NCBI RefSeq assembly: GCF_008932245.1
Contig: NZ_CP034909.1
Coordinates: forward strand, 3,482,001-3,546,000
Source of the DNA: Sinorhizobium alkalisoli
GTDB taxonomy: Bacteria > Pseudomonadota > Alphaproteobacteria > Rhizobiales > Rhizobiaceae
DNA length: 64,000 nucleotides
Direction of reading: 5' to 3'
Position numbers and translations under genes: made by a program. Below are positions 1 to 8,273 of the stretch, piece after piece. The notes below the pieces were generated by a model, which made no database searches, was not told the DNA's origin, and saw nothing but the letters and a program-made list of their open reading frames with translations. Numbering within the stretch: the stretch's first letter is position 1; each line of letters begins with the position of its first letter.

Positions 1-440
1 GCACGCTCCATGCGGGAATGATCGCCGACGGCTTCCATGTCGATCCGGCGGCGATGGGCATTGCCATACGCGGCAAACAGGGACCGGGGCAGATCTTCCT
101 GGTGACCGACGCGATGTCGACGATCGGCACCGAGATGACGCGCTTCCTCCTGAACGGGCGCGAGATCCTGCGCAAGGATGGGCGGCTGACGCTCGCCGAC
201 GGCACGCTTGCCGGCGCCGACATCGATATGCTCTCCTCCGTCCGCTTCGTGCACGAAAGGCTCGGCCTGCCGATGGAGGAAGCGCTCCGCATGGCCTCCG
301 CCTATCCCGCAGACGCCATGGGCATCGCCTCGCATAAGGGCCGCCTCCTGCCCGGGGCCGACGCCGATTTCGTGCTGCTGACCCCGGAGCTTCGAATGAA
401 GTCCACCTGGATCGGCGGGGAGTGCGTCTATTCCGCCTAG
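1..440 (+). CDS. nagA: N-acetylglucosamine-6-phosphate deacetylase, C-terminal part
   Basis: Deacetylates N-acetylglucosamine-6-phosphate to glucosamine-6-phosphate and acetate in amino-sugar catabolism. The gene enters from the left edge, so only about the last 145 residues are visible. The end of the amidohydrolase barrel is recognisable: LVTDAMST carries the metal/proton-relay Asp region, and GADADFVLL near the C-terminus is the typical closing strand. It runs toward a minus-strand operon containing a ROK sugar kinase, which supports an amino-sugar setting. A mosaic repeat begins directly after the stop codon. Confidence 0.85.
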   Translation, partial: TLHAGMIADGFHVDPAAMGIAIRGKQGPGQIFLVTDAMSTIGTEMTRFLLNGREILRKDGRLTLADGTLAGADIDMLSSVRFVHERLGLPMEEALRMASAYPADAMGIASHKGRLLPGADADFVLLTPELRMKSTWIGGECVYSA

Positions 441-560
441 AGCATTTTGCAGCCAGGTAGAATCACCTGGCGTCGCACAAATGCGGCAAAAACAAACTCA
501 ATGAATCTGCGCATCGAGCTTTCCGAAGATCAGGTAGGACCTTCGGGCCGATACTATAGC
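441..560. repeat. Rhizobial mosaic repeat (hairpin plus RIME-like palindrome)
   Basis: A perfect 7-bp stem, GCCAGGT (452-458) with ACCTGGC (465-471), is followed by a RIME-like palindrome from about 498 to 552 that reads GCGCATCGAGCTTTCCGAAG and ends in TTCGGGCCGAT. Similar palindromes occur at 4485 and 12529. The element fills the gap between the convergent nagA and cutC and could work as a transcription end for both. The family name is from general knowledge of rhizobial intergenic elements. Confidence 0.65.
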
Positions 561-1279
561 GCGCTGAGCCGCCGCTTCATCGTCCTGACCGTTGCCGCAT
601 CCGTGCGGCGGCGCTCCGGCGGCGCGAAGCCCATCTCGACGATATGCTGGTCATTAGCCGGCTCACGAGCGGAGCAGGATGAATGGATCTCGATGACCGC
701 AAGCTTCGGCAGGAGTGCGTCGATCGTATCGGGATTGACGCCGGCGCCGGGCATGATCGAGAGCCGGCCGGCCGCGAGTTCGACGAGCTGCGCCAATGTG
801 TCGATCGCTTCCGGCGCGCTTTTGGCGCCGCCCGACGTCAGTATGCGTTCGAAGCCGAGTTCGGCGGCGATGCCGATCGCCTCGGCAAAGTCCGGCACCA
901 GATCGAAGGCCCGGTGCAGGGTCAAGCCGAGGCCGGCTGCGTGGCCGGTGAGTTTGACCAGCATGCGCTCGTCCAGCCGGCCATCCGGGCGTGATGCGCC
1001 CAGCACGACGCCCGCCAGCCCCACCTTGCGCGCCACATCGATATCGCCGCGCATGATGTCGAGCTCGGCGGGGCTGAAGACGAAATCGCCGGCGCGGGGG
1101 CGGATCATCGCATAGACCGGCACCGGCGGCGGTTTTGCGCATGCCATCAGCCCGGCGCTCGGCGTCAACCCGCCGACGGCAAGCGCCGAACAGAGCTCGA
1201 TGCGATCGGCACCGCCCTCGACCGCGGCCTTCAATCCCTCCGCGTCGTCGACGCAGACCTCGAGCAGGATGTCCTTCAT
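554..1279 (-). CDS. cutC: CutC family protein
   Basis: 241-aa cytoplasmic TIM-barrel protein of the CutC family, historically linked to copper homeostasis although its biochemical activity is unsettled. The start MKDILLEVCVD and the signature ELCSALAVGGLTPS (residues 28-41) are clear. The ATG at 1279 is chosen because it overlaps the stop of the upstream ROK kinase by four bases and begins exactly at the conserved N-terminus. It is last in a translationally coupled amidase-kinase-cutC run. The sugar-kinase context suggests a metabolic rather than a metal role, but that is inference. Confidence 0.88.
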   Translation of the reverse strand: MKDILLEVCVDDAEGLKAAVEGGADRIELCSALAVGGLTPSAGLMACAKPPPVPVYAMIRPRAGDFVFSPAELDIMRGDIDVARKVGLAGVVLGASRPDGRLDERMLVKLTGHAAGLGLTLHRAFDLVPDFAEAIGIAAELGFERILTSGGAKSAPEAIDTLAQLVELAAGRLSIMPGAGVNPDTIDALLPKLAVIEIHSSCSAREPANDQHIVEMGFAPPERRRTDAATVRTMKRRLSAL

Positions 1280-2205
1280 GCCGGTGGCCCCCCGTCCAAC
1301 TGGTTCCGATTGCGGCCGAGCAGGGCGGCGCCGATCAGGCCCGGCTCCACCCGGCATTCGCCCCGCACCACCAGCGGCCGATCGAACCGGCGCAGGATCC
1401 GGCCGCGCACCGCCCGGTCGATCTCGCCGATCAGTGCCTCGGAATTCGAAAGGCCGCCGCCGACGGGGACGATCGTCGCGCCGGTGATGTTGATCACCAG
1501 GGCCAATGGCGAACTGACGAGATCGACATAGACGCCGATCGTGCCGTTCGCTTCGCCGTCGCCTTGCTGCCAGGCTTCAATGACCTCGTGGCTGGCCAAT
1601 TGCCTGCCATGGAGGGCCGCATGCAGCCTTTCCAGTCCGCGCGCGCCCCCGATGGTGTCGATGCAGCCGCGCTGGCCGCAGCCGCAATCGAAGGCCGGTA
1701 TTGCGACGGGCGGGTTGCCGGCTTCGCGGGCGGCAACCGGCCCATGGCCCCATTCGCCGGCAAAGCCGCCATCGGCATTGATCAGTCTACCGTCGACCAC
1801 CAGCCCGCCGCCGACACCGGTCCCGAGGATTGCGCCGAAGACGATGCGGTGGCCGCGTCCGGCACCGAGGCCGGCTTCGGCAAGCGCAAAGCAATCGGCG
1901 TCATTGGCGATCACCACGGGCAGATGCAGCGCCGCCTCGAGTTCAGCCGCAAGCGCACGCCCGTCGATGCAGGGGATGTTGGCGCATTTGATCCGTTGCG
2001 TCTCTGGGTCGATGACGCCGGTGATCGAGATTGCCAGGCGGTCCGGCAGGCCGCCCGCTTCGTCGACCACCGCCTCCAGGGTCGAGACGAAACGATGGAA
2101 GTCTGTAAGCGGCGTCTGGCGCCGCGGCAGCGGAAATATGCGGTCGGGCGAATGGGTGATGGCGCCCTTGATCGCCGAACCGCCAATATCGAAGCAGATG
2201 ATCAT
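1276..2205 (-). CDS. ROK family sugar kinase, probable N-acetylglucosamine kinase
   Basis: 309-aa kinase of the ROK family, phosphorylating a hexose or amino sugar with ATP. Visible motifs are the phosphate-binding DIGGSAIKG (6-14), the catalytic Asp in NDAD (101-104), GTGVGGG (128-134), EWGH (151-154) and the zinc-binding CGCGQRGC (174-181). Start and stop overlap both neighbours by four bases, so amidase, kinase and cutC are probably one translationally coupled operon. The nearby nagA makes N-acetylglucosamine (NagK-like) the best substrate guess; glucose, fructose or N-acetylmannosamine cannot be excluded from sequence alone. Confidence 0.85.
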   Translation of the reverse strand: MIICFDIGGSAIKGAITHSPDRIFPLPRRQTPLTDFHRFVSTLEAVVDEAGGLPDRLAISITGVIDPETQRIKCANIPCIDGRALAAELEAALHLPVVIANDADCFALAEAGLGAGRGHRIVFGAILGTGVGGGLVVDGRLINADGGFAGEWGHGPVAAREAGNPPVAIPAFDCGCGQRGCIDTIGGARGLERLHAALHGRQLASHEVIEAWQQGDGEANGTIGVYVDLVSSPLALVINITGATIVPVGGGLSNSEALIGEIDRAVRGRILRRFDRPLVVRGECRVEPGLIGAALLGRNRNQLDGGPPA

Positions 2206-3563
2206 GCCTCGCCCCGGATCGGCGCCTCGAGCGCAAGAGCGGCGGAAAGCAGACGATCGTCCTGATGATGCGGCGCCGACAGGAGTAAGCCGACCGGCAT
2301 GCCGGCCGCGCCCGTTCCGCAAGGGATGGAGATGCCGCAGAAATCGAGAAAATTGCCGATCAGCGTGTTGCGCAGCGTCCGGGCATTGGTCTTGAAGAAG
2401 AGCTCGTCGTCGCCAAGAAGAGGCGCGAGCGGCGGCGCCACATGCGGCAGGGTCGGATGCGCGATCAACTCGCCGGCATACAGCCTCTCCGCCGTTTCAT
2501 GGATCAGCCGCTCGCGTGCCTCGACGAGGGCGATGTAGTCGCTGGCGCTGATCTTCTCGCCGAGGCGGACCCGTGTCACGACTCGGGGGTCCATCCGGGC
2601 GGCTTCGGGGCTGGCGAGGCGCTCGCGATGCAGCGCATAGGCTTCCGCATTCACCAGCGCCCCGTGACGCCTCATCAGGTCGAAGATCGCGGCGAAGCTC
2701 GGGAAGGGCTGGCGTCGGACCCGGACACCGGCGGCCTCCACCCTCTTGATCGCCGCCTCGAAGGCGGTCACGATCTCCGCTTCGGCATCGTCGAACACGA
2801 TGGTTTCGGGAATGACGAGCGAAAGCTCGGCAGGTTCGGCGCGGCGGACCACCGGTGCGGTGAGGCTGTGCATGGCCGCATCCGCCCAGACGGCGTCCTG
2901 GACTGTCAGGCACAGGGGACCGAGCGAATCGAGACTTCCGGCGAGCGGAAAGACGCCCCTCATCGCATATCGCCCGCGCGTCGCCTTGTAGCCGACGACC
3001 CCGGTCATCGCCGCCGGAATGCGCACCGAACCGCCTGTATCGGTACCGATGGCGAGAGGCACGAGGCCGGCGGCGACTGCCGCCGCCGAACCGGAGGAGG
3101 AACCGCCGGGAATGCGATGGACGTCGGCCGCTGCGGGATTGCGCGGCGTGCCGTAATGCGGATTGAAACCGAGACCGGAGAAGGCGAACTCGTTCATGCC
3201 GGTACGCCCGACGCTGACCATGCCGGCGCCGCTCAATGCCGCGACCACCGCCGCATCGGCCGGCGCCGGCGGCTGGTCCTTGAGCACCACCGAGCCGGCG
3301 GTCGTCACGCTGCCGGCCATGTCGAAGAGGTCTTTCCAGGCGACGGGAAGGCCATCGAGCAGGCCAAGCGAGCGACCGGCCCTGATGCGCTCGGAGGCCG
3401 CCTTCGCTTCCCGCCCCGCCCGCTCGCGCGTCACCTCGAGGAAGACGGCCCGGTCGTCGTGGCCCTCGATCCGGGCAAGTGTCTCCTCTGTGAGCGTGAC
3501 GGGATCCACCTCGCCGGATTGCACAAGAACGCCGAGGCTCGCGAGCGTCTTTTTGCTGGTCAT
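2202..3563 (-). CDS. Amidase signature family hydrolase (GatA-like)
   Basis: 453-aa amidase-signature enzyme that hydrolyses a C-N amide bond. The catalytic triad is visible: Lys77 in VAWKDLFD, the cis-Ser in GGSSSGS (153-159) and the nucleophile Ser179 in GTDTGGSVR. It is not the glutamyl-tRNA amidotransferase subunit itself, because no gatB or gatC is adjacent and the family is broad. It is first in a three-gene operon with the sugar kinase and cutC, with 4-bp overlaps. The substrate is unknown; an amide or ureide feeding the sugar pathway is possible. Confidence 0.85.
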   Translation of the reverse strand: MTSKKTLASLGVLVQSGEVDPVTLTEETLARIEGHDDRAVFLEVTRERAGREAKAASERIRAGRSLGLLDGLPVAWKDLFDMAGSVTTAGSVVLKDQPPAPADAAVVAALSGAGMVSVGRTGMNEFAFSGLGFNPHYGTPRNPAAADVHRIPGGSSSGSAAAVAAGLVPLAIGTDTGGSVRIPAAMTGVVGYKATRGRYAMRGVFPLAGSLDSLGPLCLTVQDAVWADAAMHSLTAPVVRRAEPAELSLVIPETIVFDDAEAEIVTAFEAAIKRVEAAGVRVRRQPFPSFAAIFDLMRRHGALVNAEAYALHRERLASPEAARMDPRVVTRVRLGEKISASDYIALVEARERLIHETAERLYAGELIAHPTLPHVAPPLAPLLGDDELFFKTNARTLRNTLIGNFLDFCGISIPCGTGAAGMPVGLLLSAPHHQDDRLLSAALALEAPIRGEA

Positions 3564-3769
3564 GGTCTCTCCCTACTCTCCTTCGTCCGGGCGCCGGGCT
3601 GCACTCAAGCCTGCTCAAGCGGCGCGGGTCTCTCTGCCCTAACATATCGCCACCCATTGCGTTTGCCAGCGCCTGCCCGCCGTCGAAGCTGTAGATTGTC
3701 GAAGCGTCTTGCCGCGCCGTTCGCCTTTGCCTACATGGCGTTCGACTCATCGCCTCAAGGAGACCTGTC

Positions 3770-4507
3770 ATGATTCTGGATGCGGCGCGGCTTGCCTTCG
3801 CCAATCTCTTTGCGGCCGAGACCCGCGCGGTCTTTTGGAAGGTCATAGGGCTCACGCTTCTGGCACTCGTCGCGCTCTGGTTTGCGCTGCGCGAGCTGTT
3901 CGTCTGGCTTGCCTTGCCGTGGTTCGACACGCTGTTTCCCGGAACGCCCGAATGGGCGGGATGGCTTACCTTCATCGTCGGCATATTTGCCAGCCTCGGC
4001 CTCGCCTTGGGGCTGGCGCTGCTGCTCGCCCCGGTGACGGCGATGATTGCCGGCTTCTTCCTCGACGACGTCGCCGAGGTGGTCGAGAAGCGCGACTATC
4101 CGGGCGAAGCCCCGGGAGTGCCGCTGCCGCTTGCCGAAGCGATCGGGAGCTCGGCGAAGTTCCTGGGGGTCGTGGTACTCGGCAACCTCGTGGCGTTGTT
4201 CCTCCTGCTGGTGCCGGGCATCAATCTCATCGCCTTCTTTGTCGTCAACGGCTACCTGCTCGGCCGGGAATTCTTCGAGTTCGCCGCCATGCGGCACCGC
4301 GTGCCGGACGAGGCGCGGCTCTTCCGCAGGAAGCACCGCGCAACGGTGTTCCTCGCGGGCCTCATGCTTGCGGCCTTCCTGGCCGTGCCCGTGCTGAACC
4401 TGCTGACGCCGCTTTTTGCCGCGGGCATGATGGTGCATCTGCATAAGATGCTCTCGGCCCGCGACCCCGGCTTCTCGGCCGTCCGCGCATCGGCCCGAAA
4501 ATCGTAA
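3770..4507 (+). CDS. EI24-domain / CysZ-like membrane protein
   Basis: 245-aa inner-membrane protein resembling the EI24 (CysZ-type sulfate permease) family. Hydrophobic spans lie near residues 25-50, 65-95, 135-165 and 195-225, with short charged loops between them. No sulfur-assimilation gene is adjacent, so sulfate transport is only a family-level suggestion. The ATG at 3770 follows an AAGGAG ribosome binding site. The last residues (ASARKS) and the stop codon lie inside a RIME-like repeat, so the native C-terminus may have been replaced by an insertion. Confidence 0.75.
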   Translation: MILDAARLAFANLFAAETRAVFWKVIGLTLLALVALWFALRELFVWLALPWFDTLFPGTPEWAGWLTFIVGIFASLGLALGLALLLAPVTAMIAGFFLDDVAEVVEKRDYPGEAPGVPLPLAEAIGSSAKFLGVVVLGNLVALFLLLVPGINLIAFFVVNGYLLGREFFEFAAMRHRVPDEARLFRRKHRATVFLAGLMLAAFLAVPVLNLLTPLFAAGMMVHLHKMLSARDPGFSAVRASARKS

Positions 4508-4563
4508 CCGGTTTTCGGAAAGCGCGGTGCGCAGATTCACAGACCCGCGCCGCTGTAGCCGTG
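4485..4563. repeat. RIME-like palindrome overlapping a gene end
   Basis: GCGCATCGGCCCGAAAATCG pairs with the later CGGTTTTCGGAAAGCGCGGTGCGC, making a long imperfect palindrome around an ACCGGT centre. It is followed by GCGCCGCTGTAGC, the end of the second module seen in the other mosaic copies. The left arm codes for the final residues of the preceding membrane protein and supplies its TAA stop at 4505-4507. Confidence 0.7.
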
Positions 4564-4649
4564 TCGCGGCCGGAACGGGGGCTGATTGCTTCACGCCGCG
4601 AGCGGCCGGAAGGCCGCGCCGGTTTCAAAATGGAGAGGGAGAACCCCGC

Positions 4650-4859
4650 ATGAGCCAGGCAGACGACCGGATTACCCGATTGGAGGAAATGGTGGCTCAC
4701 CAGGCCAAGACGATCGAGGAACTCTCGGATCAATTGGCCGAGCAATGGAAGGTGGTGGAACAGACGCGGGCCAAGCTGGACCGGCTGACCGAGCGGTTTC
4801 TGACGCTCGAGGAGCAGGCGCAGGAGGCGATCCCGGTGGCACGGCCGCCGCATTACTGA
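4650..4859 (+). CDS. slyX: SlyX family protein
   Basis: 69-aa SlyX-like protein, cytoplasmic and predicted to be almost entirely coiled coil, ending in the family's typical aromatic/proline tail (RPPHY). Heptad leucines and charged residues run from about residue 5 to 55. The ATG at 4650 is preceded by GGAGAGGGAG; in-frame codons further upstream lie in the repeat and are not credible. Its function is not established in the family. It stands alone between a membrane protein and a convergent binding-protein gene. Confidence 0.85.
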   Translation: MSQADDRITRLEEMVAHQAKTIEELSDQLAEQWKVVEQTRAKLDRLTERFLTLEEQAQEAIPVARPPHY

Positions 4860-4907
4860 TTACCAACGGTGCTGCAAGTCGAGGTCCGCTTTGGGACGCG
4901 CAGCAGA

Positions 4908-4938
4908 AAGCCGCCGGCTCGCGAAAGCCGACGGCTTC
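4908..4938. terminator. Possible terminator between slyX and a BMP-family gene
   Basis: Inverted repeat AAGCCGCCGGC / GCCGACGGCTT (one mismatch) with an 8-nt loop, between two convergent genes. Neither strand has a strong T tract, so this is a weak call. Confidence 0.4.
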
Positions 4939-4963
4939 ATGACATTACAGCATAGTGCCGCGA

Positions 4964-5956
4964 TCAATAGGGGCAGGACTCGTCCGTCATGTAGTCGTGC
5001 ACCTCGAGATTGCCGGCAATGATTTCGGCCTTCACCTTTTCGACGGCTTCGAGCATGTCCGGCGTGATCAGCGCCTTGTTGTGCTCGTCGAGCGCATAGC
5101 CGACGCCGTCTTCCTTCAGGCCGAGATTGGAGACGCCGAATTCGAACTTGTCGTCCTTGGCGGCCGTGAAGGCGTCGTAGACGGCGACATCGACGCGCTT
5201 CAGCATCGAGGTCAGCACCTTGCCCGGCTGCAGCATGTTCTGGTTGGAATCGACGCCGATGCCGAGCTTGCCCGCGTCCGCTGCCGCCTGCAGAACGCCG
5301 ACACCGGTGCCGCCGGCGGCGTGATAGACAACATCCGCGCCTTGGTCGATCTGCGACTTGGTGATCTCGCCGCCCTTGACCGGATCGTTCCAGGCATCCG
5401 GCGTCGTGCCCGTATAGGCTTCGAGCACCTTCACGCCCTCACCGGTCGATTTGGCGCCGCCGACGTAGCCGCAGGCGAATTTGTGGATCAGCGGGATATC
5501 CATGCCGCCGACGAAGCCGACCGTCTTCGTCTCGGAGGCGAGACCGGCGAGCACGCCGACGAGATAGGAGCCTTCCTGCTCCTTGAAGACGATGGATTTG
5601 ACGTTCGGCTTGTCGACCACCATGTCGATGATGGCGAACTTGGTGTCCGGGTATTCCGGCGCGATCTTCTCGAGCGATGCCGCCCAGTTGAAGCCGGCCA
5701 TGACGATCGGGCTGTTGCCGTCGCTGGCGAAACGGCGCAGCGCCTGCTCCCGCTGGGCATCGTTGGCGATTTCGAATTCGCGATATTCGATGCCTGTTTC
5801 GGCCTTGAACTTTTCGGCGCCGTTGAAGGCGGCCTCGTTGAAGGATTTGTCGAACTTGCCGCCGAGATCGTAAATGATCGCCGGCTTGATGTCCGCGGCC
5901 AGCGCCGTCGCGGACATCATCGAGAAAGCAAAGAGACCGAGAATGGTTTTTTTCAT
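4964..5956 (-). CDS. BMP family ABC transporter substrate-binding protein
   Basis: 330-aa periplasmic binding protein of the basic membrane protein (Med/PnrA-like) family, which usually captures nucleosides or purines for ABC import. The signal peptide is the first 22 residues (MKKTILGLF...ATALA). Family patterns DLGGKFDKSFNEAAF and GGMDIPLIHKF are present. The ATG at 5956 is chosen because it starts the signal peptide; upstream in-frame sequence has no export signal. No permease or ATPase gene is adjacent, so its partners must be elsewhere. The ligand is not deducible here. Confidence 0.85.
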   Translation of the reverse strand: MKKTILGLFAFSMMSATALAADIKPAIIYDLGGKFDKSFNEAAFNGAEKFKAETGIEYREFEIANDAQREQALRRFASDGNSPIVMAGFNWAASLEKIAPEYPDTKFAIIDMVVDKPNVKSIVFKEQEGSYLVGVLAGLASETKTVGFVGGMDIPLIHKFACGYVGGAKSTGEGVKVLEAYTGTTPDAWNDPVKGGEITKSQIDQGADVVYHAAGGTGVGVLQAAADAGKLGIGVDSNQNMLQPGKVLTSMLKRVDVAVYDAFTAAKDDKFEFGVSNLGLKEDGVGYALDEHNKALITPDMLEAVEKVKAEIIAGNLEVHDYMTDESCPY

Positions 5957-6145
5957 CTTGCAGCCCTGTCGTCGCAATTGAATGTTTTCGGGTTTTCCGG
6001 CGGCATCGGAAGCCTCGCCGCGGAACCCGCCCCTCTTCTGTTTAAGGCTTGGGTGGCGGCATCCTTGCACGGCTTCGGCAAAAAAACACTCGAAATTTTT
6101 CGGATGGTAAAAAACCACGCGCGGCGCCGTTGGACAATGCTCGCG

Positions 6146-6796
6146 TCAGCCGACGGGGCAGTTGACGCCGGTGCCGCGCAATCCGCAATAGCCGTCGGGG
6201 TTTTTGGCGAGATACTGCTGGTGGTAGTCTTCGGCGAAGTAAAAGGGTCCGGCCATCCCGATCTCGGTGGTGATCTCGCGCCCGTGGCCGGAGGACTTCA
6301 ATGCCTTCCGGTAAATGTTTCGGGCGGCATTCGCCTCGGCGAGCTGCTCTTCGTCATGGACATGGACTGCCGAGCGATAGGTCGTGCCGATATCGTTGCC
6401 CTGCCGCATGCCCTGTGTCGGGTCATGCTCTTCGAAGAAGGTCTTGAGCAGCCGGGCGAAGGAGACCTTACCGGGATCGTAGACGACCAGCACCACCTCG
6501 GCATGCCCCGTCAGACCGGTCGTCGTTTCCTGGTAGGTCGGGTTCGGCGTCAGCCCGCCGGAATAGCCGACGGCGGTCACGTGCACGCCGGGCGTCTTCC
6601 AGAAGAGCTGCTCGGCGCCCCAGAAGCAGCCCATGCCGAAGAGCACTTTCTTCGTCCCTTCCGGATAGGGGCCCTTGAGCGGCCGTCCGGAGACGAAATG
6701 CGTCTCGGCGGTGGGGATCTCCTGGCTGCGTCCGGGCAGCGCGGTCTCGGCGTCCGGCAGGAGGGTTTTCTTGTTGAACATGTCGATCAGAAACAT
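6146..6796 (-). CDS. msrA: Peptide methionine sulfoxide reductase MsrA
   Basis: 216-aa cytoplasmic enzyme that reduces methionine-S-sulfoxide in proteins and free amino acid with thioredoxin. The catalytic Cys57 is in GCFWG, and resolving cysteines lie in the C-terminal [11 protein letters not shown]. The family core GYSGG...HAEVV is intact. The ATG at 6796 follows a strong AAAGGAG; an upstream in-frame codon lacks one. It stands as a single gene between the BMP protein and a small membrane protein. Confidence 0.95.
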   Translation of the reverse strand: MFLIDMFNKKTLLPDAETALPGRSQEIPTAETHFVSGRPLKGPYPEGTKKVLFGMGCFWGAEQLFWKTPGVHVTAVGYSGGLTPNPTYQETTTGLTGHAEVVLVVYDPGKVSFARLLKTFFEEHDPTQGMRQGNDIGTTYRSAVHVHDEEQLAEANAARNIYRKALKSSGHGREITTEIGMAGPFYFAEDYHQQYLAKNPDGYCGLRGTGVNCPVG

Positions 6797-6866
6797 CTCG
6801 GTGCTCCTTTCATGCGCCGTAGGCACTCAGGAAACATGCGGACCGGAATAGGGCAGCCGATTGCTC

Positions 6867-7184
6867 TCAGGCGGCAAAGCGCCCGGCCGCCGGCCTTCTC
6901 CTGTAGCCCGCCATCCAGAGAAGGAGGGCGATGACAAGAAACACCGCAAATGCCGGCTGCTTGAACAGCCAATGCAGAGCGGCGAGCCAGATTGCCGGCC
7001 CGGAATCGGTCCGCTGCAGCGATTGCACCCAACCGAGCGCTTCCGGCCCGAGCACCTCAATGCCCTCTCCAAGCGGCGTCATCACCGGCGCGGAGGCCGC
7101 CACCGACTGGATCGAGTCGATCGTTCCCGCGAGCACGGCAACCGTCAGCGCAAGCAAGCTCGCAAAGCGCAGCAAGAAACGCAT
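6867..7184 (-). CDS. Small two-span membrane protein, unknown function
   Basis: 105-aa protein with one N-terminal hydrophobic segment (residues 3-25, signal or anchor) and a second span near 75-95, ending in a basic tail (YRRRPAAGR). A strong AAAGGAGG ribosome binding site precedes the ATG at 7184, which supports a real gene. No recognisable domain. It lies upstream of msrA on the same strand with a 70-bp gap and could share its transcript. Confidence 0.6.
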   Translation of the reverse strand: MRFLLRFASLLALTVAVLAGTIDSIQSVAASAPVMTPLGEGIEVLGPEALGWVQSLQRTDSGPAIWLAALHWLFKQPAFAVFLVIALLLWMAGYRRRPAAGRFAA

Positions 7185-7429
7185 CCGTCCTCCTTTGACG
7201 CCGGGCGCGCGCGAAAGACTATTTCGTGAGTTCCGGGCATCGGCATCTGCATCAAGAGATAGGCCGGCCGCCGAATGAGCGCAATGGCCGGCGGCGCACG
7301 CGCGCGTAACGTGCTGTCAATATTCTGTCAGAAACCAGTTGATCCCGTCCGCATCATCGGTATATATCGCGCCCGTCCGCCGGTTTTCGCCGGCGCACCA
7401 GCCGGATTGACCAACGGCTGCAGACGGAT

Positions 7430-7519
7430 GGACAGGTGGCCGAGTGGTTGAAGGCGCACGCCTGGAACGCGTGTATACGTGAAAGCGTATCGAGGGTTCG
7501 AATCCCTCTCTGTCCGCCA
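7430..7519 (+). tRNA. tRNA-Ser (GGA anticodon)
   Basis: Complete type II tRNA, 90 nt with encoded CCA. The acceptor stem GGACAGG pairs with the 3' CTGTCC side plus one G-T wobble. The anticodon stem CACGC/GCGTG encloses loop CTGGAAC, giving anticodon GGA, which reads UCC/UCU. A long variable arm (TATACG...CGTATC) and the T arm GAGGG-TTCGAAT-CCCTC are intact. The 3' end borders a possibly accessory segment. Confidence 0.97.
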
Positions 7520-7632
7520 TCAAACTCTAAGCGTGATGCGGCGTAGCGCCGGTGGCCGTGGCGGATCGGTGTATTCTAAGCCGTCTGGGGAGCGCCTTTC
7601 CGGGAAATCCTCGCCCTAGCGCGGAGTCCTCG

Positions 7633-8043
7633 ATGACAGAGACCGTTACAGTCACGCAGGAGATCACAGAGAAGGTCGCAGCGGCGGGGCTTCGCCTGCG
7701 GTTCGACAAGGTGGCTTTGCGGCTCATCGAGAATTTACAATCCACCCTGGCCGGGATCGTACCAGAAGACCAAACCTTGATCTTCACCCTGACCGCTCCA
7801 ATAAGACTTCCCGCAAAGACGGCTATTGCAATAGAAGGTCTGGTGCGCGACGGTCCGCCTGATAGCGAGGTGGGAAACACAATCCACGGCAACCATATCC
7901 GGCTTTGCCGCGTTACGGGTGTCTCGGCAAAAATGCCGAGGGTTGTCGGGTTCGTGCACAATCCCGATTCAGACGCCAGTCTTATCCTGACCTTGGCTGA
8001 GGCGCGGCTGCTCGGGCGGAATCCGTTCAGTCCCGAGGCCTGA
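7633..8043 (+). CDS. Hypothetical protein next to tRNA-Ser
   Basis: 136-aa protein I do not recognise. It is soluble, with no signal peptide or membrane span. The sequence alternates strand-like stretches (TLIFTLTAPIRL) with acidic loops, and contains GNHIRLCRVTG. The ATG at 7633 is preceded by GGAG. Base composition looks somewhat less GC-rich than neighbours. It sits between tRNA-Ser and an MgtA-type ATPase and may be cargo of an insertion at the tRNA; no integrase is visible. Confidence 0.55.
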   Translation: MTETVTVTQEITEKVAAAGLRLRFDKVALRLIENLQSTLAGIVPEDQTLIFTLTAPIRLPAKTAIAIEGLVRDGPPDSEVGNTIHGNHIRLCRVTGVSAKMPRVVGFVHNPDSDASLILTLAEARLLGRNPFSPEA

Positions 8044-8273
8044 CTGGCGCCTGGGCTGGGTGCCTGATCATCCTTGGGCCATTCGATAGGGCTATAGCGT
8101 ATAAGTTGTTCATCACTATCGGTCGTGGTCCGCCATCCCGCTTCTTTTGCTACAATTCATCCCGGTTGGATCTGCTGCGCGGTAGGCGCCCGCACGGGCT
8201 CGTCCTTTGCGCAAAACGAACGATCCTGGCTTGCTCGTCGGAGTGAGCCACGTCGGGGGATTGGACAGGGCGT

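Noticed and set aside
7317..7523. Small minus-strand frame spanning tRNA-Ser
   Set aside because: It begins with [13 protein letters not shown], the familiar mistranslation of a tRNA gene end, so it is an artefact.
8044..8273. Mg2+ riboswitch or leader peptide before mgtA
   Set aside because: No ykoK/M-box core, proline-rich leader frame or convincing terminator/antiterminator pair could be recognised in these 230 bases.
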